A stretch of 64,000 nt of DNA, taken from Molothrus aeneus. Its lineage: Eukaryota; Chordata; Aves; Passeriformes; Icteridae. The stretch spans positions 133,389,101 to 133,453,100 of the forward strand of contig NC_089646.1 of assembly GCF_037042795.1 (NCBI RefSeq). The letters are read 5' to 3'. The translations under genes were made by a program, and so were the position numbers. Numbering within the stretch: the stretch's first letter is position 1; every line of letters starts with the position of its first letter. Below the pieces are notes generated by a model. That model was not told where the DNA came from and ran no database searches. It saw nothing but the letters and a program-made list of their open reading frames with translations. Of this stretch, positions 23,636-36,000 are shown in pieces.

Positions 23636-25559
23636 GGGGCACTTAAAGTATCAAAGAGCCCCACAACTCAACCTGTATCCCTCAGAATCAAAAAGAGATT
23701 TGATGTTCAAAGAGATTAGCTGATGTGCTCAGGGCCCATAAGAAAAGTCTGTAGTACAAACAGTTGTCAGATCCCCTGCAAAGCTGAGCAAGCAGGGGCT
23801 TAAAAACAAAACCATCCTCTCTCACAGGATACGAGATTTATCTTCCCTAAGAGCTCTTTATTCATTCACTCTCCCTTGTTCAGAATCCCAGATAATAATG
23901 TCTGGCAGAAGTTCAGTATGTGCTATCCTACAGTCACTTGTAATTTTCTGGTTACGGCATAATCTTCCCTAGTTCCACAGCTGCCCATTCTGCAGTTTCT
24001 TAAATCTTCCCCTGAAACCAGCTGATGTTAGGAACAGACTATTTGACTATATTTTCTGGTAGAGTATGAAAATTCTACCCCTGCTTTTTACAGCCTAGCC
24101 ACTCCCTGATGCTCTCTCCAAAGAGATTTTGGATTCATGTTGAATCCAAAATTCCTAACATTTGGCAACTGGACTGATCTAGTAAGCTGGATTTTGCAAA
24201 AGTAGTCTGAGTCTGACACCAGTTAACCAGTATTTTTGATAATTAAATGGTGACATGAGGAGTTCATATACAAAAGTCGGCAAACTCCATATGGCATTTA
24301 TAAAGGAAAAAGAAAAAAAAGGATGCAGTTTAACAGGGTGAGTGAAATACATGTAGGGATAATGAGATATGTGCTCACAAAAAATGTGAGCTGGACTGCA
24401 GGTCTAGAGAAAAAGAATGTAAATCCTAACCAGAGCAAATGTAAACACACAAAAAGGTATTTTCGTGTGTAAAGTAACTGTAAAGTAAATTTTCATCATT
24501 CCTCCTAGTTTTGATGACTCACCTTCAGTAGTGTGTCGTGTTCTTCATGCTGCATCTTAGGAAAGGTATGGACTAAAGAGATCCTAAAGAGAAAGAGATC
24601 CTTCAGGAAACCAACCTGAGTGCTCAGTAACTGGGAGAACACAACCTGTGTGAGAAAAATGAGCATACCTGGGATGTGTTTAATAGGAGTCAACATTCCC
24701 AAGGTCCACCAAACCAGTCCTTCCTCTAACTATTTTACTCTCCATAATTAACAGCTGAGGACACTCAGGCTTAAACATTGACTCCAAGACATTCCTCCCT
24801 GAATTTAATGCCTTTATCCAGGTTAAGTGGAAACCTTGGGTATCTTCTCTGGAAAGCATTTCAGAATCCTTGGAACATTAAATTAACAGGTGGAAAGATT
24901 AAATTTTCTTTACAAAATTATGTTCATCACAATCCCCTTTCCTAGCAAATTTCAAGCCCCTTGCAGGAGTGAAACTTCTCTTCTGGCATTTGTCCACCTC
25001 TAGTCATCAAAATGGCCTTCAACTAATTTAATTAACAAATAGTGACACAGAATAGCTTTCACTTATTTGCCCTCAGTAAATTTTCTTTTTATTTCTGGAA
25101 ATTTTATGGTATTAATTTTTGATTTCCAAATGTAATAAATCCAGGGATATGAGCATTAGCATAAGTTTATGAGGCCTAACATTTTATTACTCACACAAGG
25201 CTTTTCTGGATGAGACCTGTAAAACAAATCCTGTTTTCCCCCCTAAGTTAAAGGGCTGGTAGCACACTGAGTGAGGCTGGAGATACCTGAGATATTGCTT
25301 CAATTTCTATAGCCTTGGAAACACTTCCTCCCCCACCCCCTATGGAAAAGTGTGATTTAAAAGAGACTTTGGCTGAGCTCAAAACCATCTCTGAAAACCT
25401 ATAAATCTTTATTAAATTCTGTGTTAAATCTCAGCTGAGGAGGAGTGGAGACACACTTTGTTCTGGGGATGCTTTTGCTAGGAAATACTCAGGGGCCTAT
25501 AATAAGCACGGAGCTCATCTGCAGCTAATGATTTGGAGGAAGGACTCTCCCACACTGTG
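23636..25559. other. Unique AT-rich sequence, no gene recognised
   Basis: Only reading frames of about 65 codons or less occur, with no recognised repeat, RNA gene or splice-flanked exon. Confidence 0.55.
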
Positions 25560-25990
25560 GGGTGGTATTAAGGGCACTGTGCTACAGCAGTAGCATTATA
25601 CTTCATCTGTGACTTAGCCAAGGCTTGACATTTGATATGTGTGTAAAACACCACTTGCATATGGTGCTGTAGCTGAGGGCTCCTGGGCTGCGTGGAGCCC
25701 ACGGGATGCATCCATCTGGCCTGCAGCCCCGGCACTGAGGAATCACATCCATGTGGCAGCAGCAGCCGGGGCTGAAGAAAAGCTACAAGGCGCTCTTGGA
25801 GGGTCAGACACTGAAGAGCTTGGGAAACTACTGCCACCTTCATCTGCCCCATGGCTAGGGTCCAGCCTGAAGTCCCCCACCAGCTGTTAGCAGGCAGGGT
25901 CTAGGCTGCGCTTGGTGGTGGAGGAGATGGAGAAGGTGGCTGGGGAAGGGCACTGTGGACCTCTCCCTCCCTCTAGTGGCTTCCTTACGG
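25560..25990. other. Local GC-rich patch of unknown nature
   Basis: This block is clearly richer in G+C than the surrounding 60 % AT DNA (for example gcagccccggcactgagg near 25720 and gcagcagcagccggggctga near 25756). It carries stop-free frames of 83 codons (25639-25890, plus) and 94 codons (25568-25852, minus). No domain is recognisable in either. It could be an old transposon remnant, an exon of a non-coding RNA, or a short regulatory island. CpG dinucleotides are few, so it is not a typical CpG island. Confidence 0.25.
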
Positions 25991-27667
25991 ATAGGAACTT
26001 CTCTACATCTGCTACCTCTGTGCTAAAGCACTTGACCAGCAGGTTCAAGTATTTCCAGGTTCAATTTTGCATTTTCAAAATATAGATCTAGGTTTAAATG
26101 CTCACAGAGAAGTCCTCACAGTGTGGAGCTGTGCAACTGCGGCCCTCGAGGGACATGGGATGTCCTGGGCAGCCTTTGTGTGAATCCCATACTAATACAG
26201 TGTGTCTTAATCCTCCCTATTGACAAAAGAGCACTAGAGACTGCCAATGGTTACAGCTTCTTGGGCTCTTGGTTGTTGTGCCTGGTTTTATAAGATCAAC
26301 GGATCAGTGCCATAAATCCTTGCTGACATATAACAGGGTTGTTAAAAATACTACCAAAATCCATAAATCACACCATTTCTGTGATATATTTATTATAGAG
26401 ACTAGAGTAGTTATGCTCTCAAGAGTTTCAGTCTTCACAAAAGAATGATGCAATGAAGGAAAAATAATAGTGGGTAGAAACCCAGAGGGAGAGAGACAGA
26501 GGGCTTCTAATGTGAGATGTTACAGGTTTGATTGACTTCACAGCTTGGTTTGTACCCTGTATCTGTCAAAGTATTTGCACTTGGCAAGTGAATTGTTCTT
26601 TCCTAGGGTTTTTTGTTTGGTTGGTTTTTTTTCAGTCAATGAATTCCTGATTTGTAAATATTAGAGAGAGAAGAAAGAATGTGAAGAGTTAAAAAAAAAG
26701 GGGATGGAAATAAGCTGAAATAGCAGTTTCAAAAATTTTCAAACACTGCATCTCCATTCCTCTTCACCTGAGTGAGCCTGGTGAGTGTGGGCACATACAG
26801 GAGACAGCCAGAGGCAGTACTAGAGTTGTCATATGAGCAACAGGGTGGTAGCACAGAAGAGCAAGCACCTGCAGGATCTCCTCTTCCCACTAACAGGTGA
26901 ATGTTGTATTTTTGAGGATGAAATTCTCCTGCATCAGAAGTCAACAAGACCTTGCTGAGTATTTTAGTGTACCATATATGCATCCTGCTGTTTAAACTCA
27001 CATTGTGCTGCTCTGATAAATAAGTGCTGCCTCTCCCAAATCACGTGGCTGTGGGAAAAGAGGCCTGCCCAAGGAGGCTTTGGCTGCTCTCATGCCCCCA
27101 GCCAACTGCACCTGTGATGCTTTCTGAAAGCAAAACTGGAACCTGCCACCTCCTAGTCTACCAGCTTCTTTTCAACAGGAACCATTTATTCATTACAAAG
27201 CAACGTATATAAAAATATGGCCAGTGCTTTACAATGGTGACTGCAATGCCTCACCTGAATTGTTAGCACGCTGTGGGGGAAATGTGACAGATTCCATGAG
27301 TCAGGCCCTCTAGACAAACACTAAAAGTACCACTTTAAAAGTTATGTTCAATTCTAAATCTCTTTGAACACAAACGGAACCAATGAAGAAATGTAGCACT
27401 ACAAAGAAAACAAAGTGCTGCAGTGTTTCAAGTACAGGAAAGTAAAAGCAGACAAACAGCTTGATTAAATCTGATAGACACCATTACTTTCGTTCCAGCA
27501 GCAAAAAGTACATTTCAGATGGTGCTTTCATCTCTCTTTTACCTCCAAGCAAAGGTCCAAAAATAACCCCAAAGACTGAGAAGCACAATGTGTTTTTTCT
27601 TCCTGCTTGGCTGGCTAGGCTAAATCACAGACCCACAGGACTGTCTTCCTTTGAGATGGAGAGTGAT
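25991..27667. other. Unique sequence, no gene recognised
   Basis: AT-rich with a short T/G tract near 26600-26632. Reading frames reach 90 codons (26729-27001, minus) without any motif. Confidence 0.5.
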
Positions 27668-27752
27668 ACTATTAGCCTTGCAGTACAGAAAGGAAATTGA
27701 GGCACACAGGAGGCCACATGACTGCTCCAACATTGCCACAAAAGCCTGGGTT
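27668..27752 (+). mobile_element. Probable MIR-like SINE remnant
   Basis: The blocks tattagccttgcagtacaga, aaggaaattgaggcacacag and aaaagcctgggttgaagctc follow the order of the MIR core and 3' half (tattatccccattttacaga; gaggaaactgaggcacagag; gccagaactcgaacccagg). MIR-type SINEs are ancient in amniotes and survive in birds only as diverged pieces, which fits. The call needs a profile search. Confidence 0.4.
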
Positions 27753-30700
27753 GAAGCTCAAAAGCTGAATCTTCTTTGTTATGGGCTCATACCTCAGCCA
27801 CTTCGCTTTCCTTCCAGCTTGACTGAATTATATGTGCTGCTGCCCATGTATCACAAATGTTTTCAGGAAGCAAATATTTGTTTGTTCTACCCAAAGCATG
27901 AAACATGCTCATTGTTACCATATATTAACTAACAGTCAGATGTGAATGGAAACTCAAGTTCCAACATAGACAACTTCTTTGCTAAATTTTAGGAACACAT
28001 TTCCCACTTCAAGTTAGATGAAAGGATCTTAACCCTGATTTTTCACTGTAAGCAGCAGCTGCTGTCAGATGGTTGGAGAATACAAGGAAAACATAGAGAT
28101 TGATCCTTTCTTGATTTATTCTCCCATTATGCAGCATAAATACTCATTAATTTTAAAAATTCCCTGGTAAAATAAAAACATAGCACTTTCATGATATCAA
28201 AATGGATATCAGGTCAATATTTTTGCACTTGCATTTATTTTAATGCACTAATTGGCTGACAATAGACATCTGATTGTTTTCTCCATCTGTAAAATGTCAC
28301 ATAAAATTAAAGAGCAATATTTGGTAATCATTGGAAATATTTCACAGTTAGTACTTTCTTGCGGCTTTTATTTTGCTCTTCATTTCCCTTTATGATGTAG
28401 AATTTAAAGATGTTTTGTACTTCAATATAAATTCAAGAATTCAGGGTTCATTCTAAAGCCAAAATGCTTGCAGAAATGTCATGGATCAAAAAAGCTGATG
28501 TTTCCTGTCATATTCAGGTACTTAAATTCTTAACTGTTCTGTTTCTGGAAGCATTAAAGCCTTGTACTTACCCATAGGTCAGCAGCTGCAAATCTGAACT
28601 GTGCCCATACTTAAATGTCTCTTTTTAAAGTGGAAGCTGATTCAGACTAATTTGTTCTTGGCCTCTTATGAGCTCAGACTACCACTTGAGTCCAATTATA
28701 TGCTATGTCTTTGTGCTACTGACCTACAATCTACAGGGAGCTGAACTGAGGGCATCTTGTCTGCCTCCCAAAAGGATTTTGGGATAATGATTTTGAATGT
28801 TTAGTGCGACATGAAGCCAATGATTTAATCTTTGGTATATTTGATTTAAGAGCAATATTAGGCAGGAATGGAAATAGAACTCTGTTGTAAAGGTATTTTT
28901 AAGTATGAGGGTTTTAAGCCTTTAGCAGGGATTAGGATGTGCATCACAAAGTAGGTAGCGTGCGCATCTAGTGTTGTCCATGCAGTTCAACATCTCTTTT
29001 CGCTGGGAGGTTATTCATATTAGGTTATTCATATAATTATTCAACTTAGGTATACAGGATTTATTAATGGAGACTATAATATTTCAATAACAAAGATGCA
29101 ATACAAACATTCATATAAGTTTAGAAGACTTCAAAGCATGGTGCCTTTTAACACAGAAACCTTGGCAACAGACATGAAACTGTGCAAAAGGAAAAGAAAA
29201 CATGGGCAAAGTGGAAAAGATGTGCTCTGCTCAATGAATCAGGCTTTTTATGGAGTCTTCTCCACAGATAGTCATGAACTCCTTGGCCACACACAGGAGA
29301 AGAAACTTCCATAGGTGGCATGATCAGAGCCTTTTCTTTGACTTCCTTCTGTGGGGCTGTTGCAATTTGTGTAGTATTTCCCAGTGTAGGGAGATGAGAG
29401 CAGCAAGCAGGAACAGCCCAGGTCACACAATTTTTTGCCAGTTCCAGCAGATAGCATAGCCTGAGGGCAGGCAGGGAATGCACCTTGGCCTGTTACAGAC
29501 CTCCCTTAGCAGGCTTGATTGTAATCAATCTTTTTGCTGTTAAGTCTCCCTCCTGGTGGTCTAGTCCCAGCTTCCTAAAATCTGTTTTGGCAATTTTACA
29601 AATCCTGCAGGCATGCAAAGTCACACAGTTACCAATGTCAACCTGAAGTGACTCAACATTTTGACGGTTTTTAAAAATGAAATAAAGTAGTTCCTCTTTG
29701 TGTTGCTCAGCTTTCATATGTGATATGGATGTCTGGAAAGAGAATGAAACATAAATGGTGCAAATATAGATTTCATTAATAAGCTCATGAAAATGTCGAG
29801 CATCTGCTAGTTCACTAGCTTATTTAAGTTTATTTGAAACAGTTCATCTTAGAATAGTCTCTGAGCAAAAAAAAAAAAGGGGGAAAATTGCTCCTCTTTA
29901 CTCTTCTTCAAGATTGGTTGGTAAGGTGAAGTGCACACGATATGAAACAATCAATGCCACAGCACCGTCACAATTATTAATGGGAAATAAATATGGATTA
30001 CAGATGTGCTGTCTGTCTCATTGCAAAAGAAAGTGGGTGATTTATAAATTGCCAGTTATCACTTTGAAATACCAGTCCTCACAGAGCATCTGAACTGGAT
30101 TTATTTTGAAGGAATGATCTGGAGCAGAAGGTTTTACAGCTTGCTATTGTTCTCCTTGAAAGCACCGAGACAAAACAATGTATGCAATAAATCACATGCT
30201 GTATACCAAACATTGTTTACATGTTTTCAAGTGAGTTGCTAAACTAGTACAAAAGAGACTAAATTCCCATTGGTTCCTGATAGAGATCCTTCAGGAATTT
30301 TATTCCAGTTTCTCTTAGGGGAGTACATTCATAAAGCAATTTGTGGTTTAATCCCTACAGAGAATGTATTTCTTCTAAAAACCTTGCCTATGTCTTTGTG
30401 TTTGAAGACAAATGTAATTGATTTTACAAGACTGATCTTTTGATCAGATTAGTTTATTGGATTAGGTTTTTATCATCACCAGGATTTATTTGTTTTCCAT
30501 GCTGTATTTATTTGGAAATTTTATCAAGGGTTTTTGCACACTGTGTGATTGTCTCTCAAAAGATTCGAACTGCCAATCAGTTTTTTGGAAGGAAAATTTG
30601 CCGACATCATATGAAAAGTTGGTTAAAGTTCACTGAGAATCAAATTCCATCATGTCTCTCATGAGAGGACTGGAAGGGAGCAGTCTGTTTGAACTTCCAA

Positions 30701-31944
30701 GGAAAAACCTGTATGGGAAGCCTGACATCAATGGCAATACCGAGCACCCTGTAAAGGTGATTTAGAGCTGGTGGCTTCACCCAGGATGCTGCTTTCCAAT
30801 AGCTGCAAGATGACATTGTAGGCACAGTGGAGGCCAAAATCAAAGATGAGGTCTGCACTGAGGCACTTTTAGCACCTCAGCTGGCTGTAGTAGAGAAATA
30901 ACCTTAATTTCAACTTCCTGTATACAGATTGTGTGCTTTCTTCTTTTCTTCTGCCCATAATTTGCCTAAACCTTTGTACTTACAGTCAGCCTTGGATGTT
31001 GAGAATTTATTCTTTTCATTTGGCTTTTACCTTAACCTGACTTGTAGTAAGAGTGGTTTGAAGGTAACTGGCTTTCATAAAAGCATTTTTGTTTGAAAGA
31101 CTGGCAACTCAGAAGAGTAGGGAACTAACATGAGCTGTATCCCCACCCTGTTCTGTTCTGCCTTGGCAGACATGTACAGACTGTTTAAGAGTTGGTGTTT
31201 TAGGGGTTGTAAAGGGAAACAACTTTTGGTGTTTACAACAGTCTGACCCAGTGCACATGGTAACAACACAGCATCCATTTCAGTATTTTCTTGACATACT
31301 GTTTACTTGCACATCAAGGTTTATGCTAGCCACTACTCCTTGAGTTATATTACTAAATCAAATAGTTGGCTATGAAACTCAATATTCTGTCAGCCTGTGA
31401 AGTCCCCATTTAGAAACAAGAGTGGCTGACTCCATGGTGATGCAAAAAATATTACATATATATTTGTTTTCTGTTTAAATGCACATGAATCAGTAGTAAT
31501 GATATAGAAAACACCATTACCTCTACCCCCTCCACTTAGGCAATCGAAAGAGTCCCTAAGTACTTAGCTTTTGTGAAACCAGAACGTGAAAATTATTTCC
31601 ATTTTGGAAACAAAAATACTTTTATTGGTATCATCTAAATTATCTCCTATCATTTGCAACCAACCCCATGAGATACAGACCACATCCTCTGTTCATAACA
31701 TCACTTCTTGGTTTGACATGCCATTTGGGCAACTTCAGGGAGTCTAAACAAAAATATACCCTTTGGTTTACAAAGTACTGGATGTTGTCCTTGTATCGAG
31801 GTTGTTCTCTTTGGTTTTTCCAACAGCTGTGTTCTAGGAAAATTCAGAAATGGAAGGAGTCCCAGAAATAGAACTTTTCCTGATGTTTAACCTACCCTCC
31901 ACTGACTCAGCTTCATGGTGTTTCTTTGAGTCCTGTCTTTGATC
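27753..31944. other. Unique AT-rich sequence, candidate conserved non-coding blocks
   Basis: No gene or young repeat is recognised. The stretch 28130-28900 and especially 29930-30230 have the texture of conserved non-coding DNA: balanced, non-repetitive, AT-rich, with homeodomain-type cores such as caattattaatg near 29972. A 13-bp tandem-like duplication (aggttattcatat) lies at 29008-29034. Conservation cannot be judged from one genome. Confidence 0.35.
29008..29034. repeat. 13-bp tandem duplication
   Basis: aggttattcatat occurs at 29008-29020 and 29022-29034, with a period of 14 bp. Small slippage-type duplication. Confidence 0.75.
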
Positions 31945-32495
31945 ATGAGCGTGAAGAGATCAGTACCTATCCCTACACTTCCCCCTATGAGGATGTTGAG
32001 GACTGTAATGAAGTCTCCCCTCAGTCTCCTCCAGGCTGAACAAACCAAGTCACCTCAGCTTCTCCTTATGCACCTTCCCCTCAAGACCCTTCACCATCTT
32101 CATGGCCCTTCTTTAGATGCTCTCTAGTAGCTTAATATCTCTTTCATATTGTGGTGACCAAAACTGCCCCCAGCACTCGAGGTGAGGCCTCTCCAGTGCA
32201 GAACAGAGCAGGACAATCCCCTCCTGTGCCTGATGCCCCCAGGACAGGGCTGGCCCTCCTGGCTGCCAGGGCGCTGCTGACTCACATTCAACTTTCCACT
32301 GACCAGGACCCCCAGGTCCTTTCTGTGGAGCTGCTCTCCAGCCTCTCGTTCCCCAGGCTGTCCGTACATCCAGGATTGCCCCATCCCAGGTGCAGAACCC
32401 TGCACTTGCCCTTCTTAAGCTTCATGCAGTAGGTAATTGACCATCTCTCTAATTTGTTAAGGTCTTGCTGCAGAGCCTCTACCCTCAAAGGCATA
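31945..32495 (-). mobile_element. CR1 LINE fragment with reverse-transcriptase C-terminal remnant
   Basis: In plus-strand reading the blocks aatgaagtctcccctcagtc, ctccaggctgaacaaaccaa, cactcgaggtgaggcctctc and gacccccaggtcctttctgt are hallmark reverse-complement CR1 sequence. The minus strand encodes HRKDLGVLVSGKLNVSQQ near 32340-32280, the conserved C-terminal ORF2 motif, and a GKCRVLHLG motif in another frame near 32420. The fragment lacks the CR1 3' tail on its left side and stops at the gagcctctaccctcaaaggc block on its right, so both ends are missing. Frames are broken and the copy is inactive. Confidence 0.88.
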
Positions 32496-32914
32496 GGCAG
32501 GGTTTAATAGATTTTGACACCAGAAAAGACCATTTTGGTCAAGAATTCTGATTTTGTACACAGGAATTATATGACGTTACATTGCATTTCCCACATTAGG
32601 TTTCTGCTTCCTGGCTGGTCCAGAGCATGCCTTCTAAAATTGTAATTTTAAGACCTGAAATGATGGACAAGTAGGTGGTTGAAGTTATATTAGCATCTAT
32701 ACAAGATGAAATACGAAAATAAAGATCTTCACACTGAAAAAGTCCATAAAACCAGAACATGTTACCTATGGGTATAATGAACTGAGATCTTCCTCCAAGT
32801 TATCCAACAGAAATTATCATGATTCAAAGGGAAAAAAAGGATGGTTCAGAAGGAATAAAACCATCAGTGTCTAGCCCAGTGTGAATCATGAACCTGCTTG
32901 TGTTCATACTTAAC
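32496..32914. other. Unique AT-rich sequence
   Basis: I see no gene or recognised repeat in these 420 bp between a CR1 fragment and the AT-rich palindromic block. Confidence 0.55.
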
Positions 32915-33085
32915 TATAGTCTCATAGACCATATAGCATCTGAATATATAGTCTCTGTAGTCTATAGTCTAATACATAGTCTCTGTATATTATGTACATA
33001 TACAGACTGTATATATAGATTATTCATATAGACTATAGTAAAAATATATATAGTCTATAGACTATATAGTCTCTGAATAGTCTCA
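32915..33085. repeat. AT-rich degenerate repeat with perfect palindrome
   Basis: The segment is built from many diverged copies of tatagtct and its complement agactata. Around 33047-33068 they form a perfect 22-bp palindrome centred between 33057 and 33058 (core tagtctatagacta). Several further inverted copies lie at 32960-33035. It may extrude as a cruciform and is likely length-variable. No mobile element ends are recognised. Confidence 0.75.
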
Positions 33086-36000
33086 AGGTAAATAAAACAC
33101 CAGCAGCAAAGAAAGCAGAAAACTCTTCAGGCAGACTCCAAGCACCAACATGTTTATACAGTTACTTGTATCAGGAGAAACCACCTTGTGCTCAGAAATT
33201 TCTTCATGAAAACATTTCTTGACTAAACAGTTTTTTAGGAGGAATAAAACCCCAAAACCTCAAATGTTACAATATTCCCTTTGCTACTCTTTAAAGAAAA
33301 ACGTGCATTTTTTGCTATGTTTAAGTGTAAATGTATTGCTAAACATTGTAAATTAAATTATTTGAAGCTGTTCTAACTCAGGTTATTTTTATTTTGTTTT
33401 TTCTCACTATTGTTAGGCAAGTATGTTCATTTATACAATAGAGTTTGTTCTTGTTTGCTAAGTTCACCTGTGATTTAGAGAATCAAAACTATCTTAGAAT
33501 ACAAGAGGCTGATTAGGTGGGATCAGTTGGGATTTAGCCAGATAAACCTTCATCTTTCAAAAGTGGAATTGTTATTTCAGTTATCAGCACCCATCAGAGA
33601 ATGTATAACCATTCTTTCTCCAATCTAATTGCTGCTTTGCTAGAAGACTTTTTCCTAACAGTCACCAGATAGATGTTTCTCTCAGTAATTTGGAAAATAT
33701 AAAGCAGAAATCAAACAGTTGAAAGTTCAAAGAATTTTTACAAGTAGAAAAAAGTGACACATTGATTAATTCTTTCTTTAACATTCCCCTTATTTAACTT
33801 CCATTTGAAACTAAAAAAGGGAGAAAAATTTAAATGAAAGAAAAAAGAAATCTATAAACTCTTTGTTTTTCCTGAAAGATACATCTCTTTCAAATGTTTC
33901 ACATGCCATGTTTGAAGCAGGTTGCAAGCATCAAATCATGTTAAGCTCGACTTACTCTAATGCAACATGAAAGATACAGCCTGAAGTAATGCATTACAAC
34001 GTGACTTGTCACATGTGGGAATTTTTAAAAGAAAGCAATTTGCTGATAAAGAAAACACAATTAAACAATGGCTGGTTTGAATAAAAGCACAGTATTTTCA
34101 TGATGTGTCTCAGTTTAGGATTATAAGAGACATTTTGGTCAGAGAAAAGGATCAGTTTCCTGTCTGCTGGGAAATGACTAAGGTAAGAAATGAAGCATTT
34201 GGCAGAGCAGCTTGGCAAAGGCAGTGGCTTGAGGCAGGCGTTGCTCTTGAAGGAATACTTTCACCACTGCAGCAGCCAACACTAGAGGAGCAATGTTAGG
34301 GAAGGGTGCACATAAATACACCATATACCTCTGCCACTTGTGGTCATCAGATATCTTGAGGCTTTTTATTCAAGAGTCGCAGTGCTGTGCTGTAAGGCAT
34401 GTCAGGCATGGGTTGTTCTTGCAATGATTTTGGTTATCTGCAGTCATTTTCCTTGCTGGCTGTTCTGCCTTGCCTGTTGCAGGCACTTCTCTGTGACCAG
34501 AGCAGTGGACAGGACTTGGGGATCCTCAGGAAAACACACACATGTTCAGCTGCACATGGGGTGTGCTCCTTTAACATGGTTTTCATCCCTCACTCGTTCT
34601 GGTACTTTTCAAAAATCCCCTTCTTTGAAGAAAGATGCTTCTTGTTTCCCAGTTGCATACAGCAGTATATCTCACCAAGCTAAGGCTGTTCACAGAAACA
34701 AGGTGTCAGTGACCATGGAAGTTTAGGCTTGGTGAAGCAAAACTTCATGTATTGCTCTTCCTGGCAGTGCCAGCTGGTGACTCCAGCCTGCACTGCTGTC
34801 ACTTGCACCTAGAGTAAATAAAGAAGGCATGGAGTAAAGCTGAGTGGGGTGTGCAAATGCCATGTCACTTAATACAGGAGTTTCATACAAACTGCTGAGA
34901 TAACCAGGTACAAGGGAAACACAAGCTGTACAAGAGGAGAAGAAAGGGCAAAGGCAAAGAGGACTGCATGGGAATAGAAGAGGAGCAGAAGCAGTGTGTA
35001 TAGTAGCAAAAGGGATAGGGAGGGCAAGAGTTCAAGCAGCAAGCACAAAGTTCATTAAAATAAAGGGTAAAATCCTGTTTGCTTCCCAGATGATAACAGC
35101 AATGATAAAATGATTCACAGCCTGGTATTGCTGGGAGTCCCAGAAAGGCTCTCTTTGTGGAAGGAGCAAGGGTCTCACATCACTTCTCTGAGGCAGCAGG
35201 GCCTCATGTCCAGGCACTGTGAGGTTGTGCTCCCAGAACACCATTGCAAAATACTAGGAAGCTGTTTAAACTGGAAGGATTCCTCTTCTGCATTCTGAAT
35301 TTAGGAGCTCACAATGGAAAATTAAAGCATATGTTTTTAGCAAAGCAAACCAATGTTGTTTTGTATAAAACCCACTAAATCATCACACATCTAGAGAGTC
35401 CTAACATGATTGACAGTGTACTTAAGAGAAGACAAGCTGGGAATAGAAAAGGTTAGACTTCAAGGACAATTTAACAAGCAGCAAAAAGACATTTGCATAT
35501 GTATTGTTTGAAACAGGAGTGCACAGAAGTGGAAAACAAGGATCAGCAAGTCCAGCCATGGCCACTGGCAAGAGTGTCACAACATTTGGTCTTTTCTCTT
35601 TACAGCCCACAAAACACTTCTGTGTGCTCTATTACCGGATAATGGGCTGCAATGAGAGAGAAAATGTCACAAGCATATCAGAGGATGAGAGCAGAAGATG
35701 GATAAAAATCATGACTAGTCTTGCAACTTGCCATGGCAGTTCAAAACTGTTGTTCTTAAGGCACAAGCTTCACTTGCACTGGATATTGAGATATTTGTCT
35801 CTAAGCTTCAGTCCTCTCTCTGCCTTTGTGCTTGCATAAAAGCAGAGAGAATCAGCTGTCATTTCAATGCTAAAGTCCTTGAGATGGCAATGAAATTGAG
35901 AGTCACGTGTATATTTGTCTCCAAAGGTTATGTCCTCAAGTCTTCATTTCATGGTGATGGCCAGGGGTTAGAGAAAGTGTGTATGTGCTTATGTTCCAGT

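Noticed and set aside
23393..23723. Three overlapping plus-strand ORFs rich in F, G, W and V
   Set aside because: They are translations of the T/G simple repeat and appear in all three frames at once, so they reflect composition and not a membrane protein.
28262..28305. tctccatctgtaaaatg, reminiscent of a reversed MIR core
   Set aside because: Only about 20 bp match and the flanks do not continue the MIR pattern, so it is below what I can support as a feature.
30555..30585. A gattcgaac motif resembling the reverse complement of a tRNA T-loop
   Set aside because: No acceptor stem, D-arm or anticodon arm can be placed around it on either strand.
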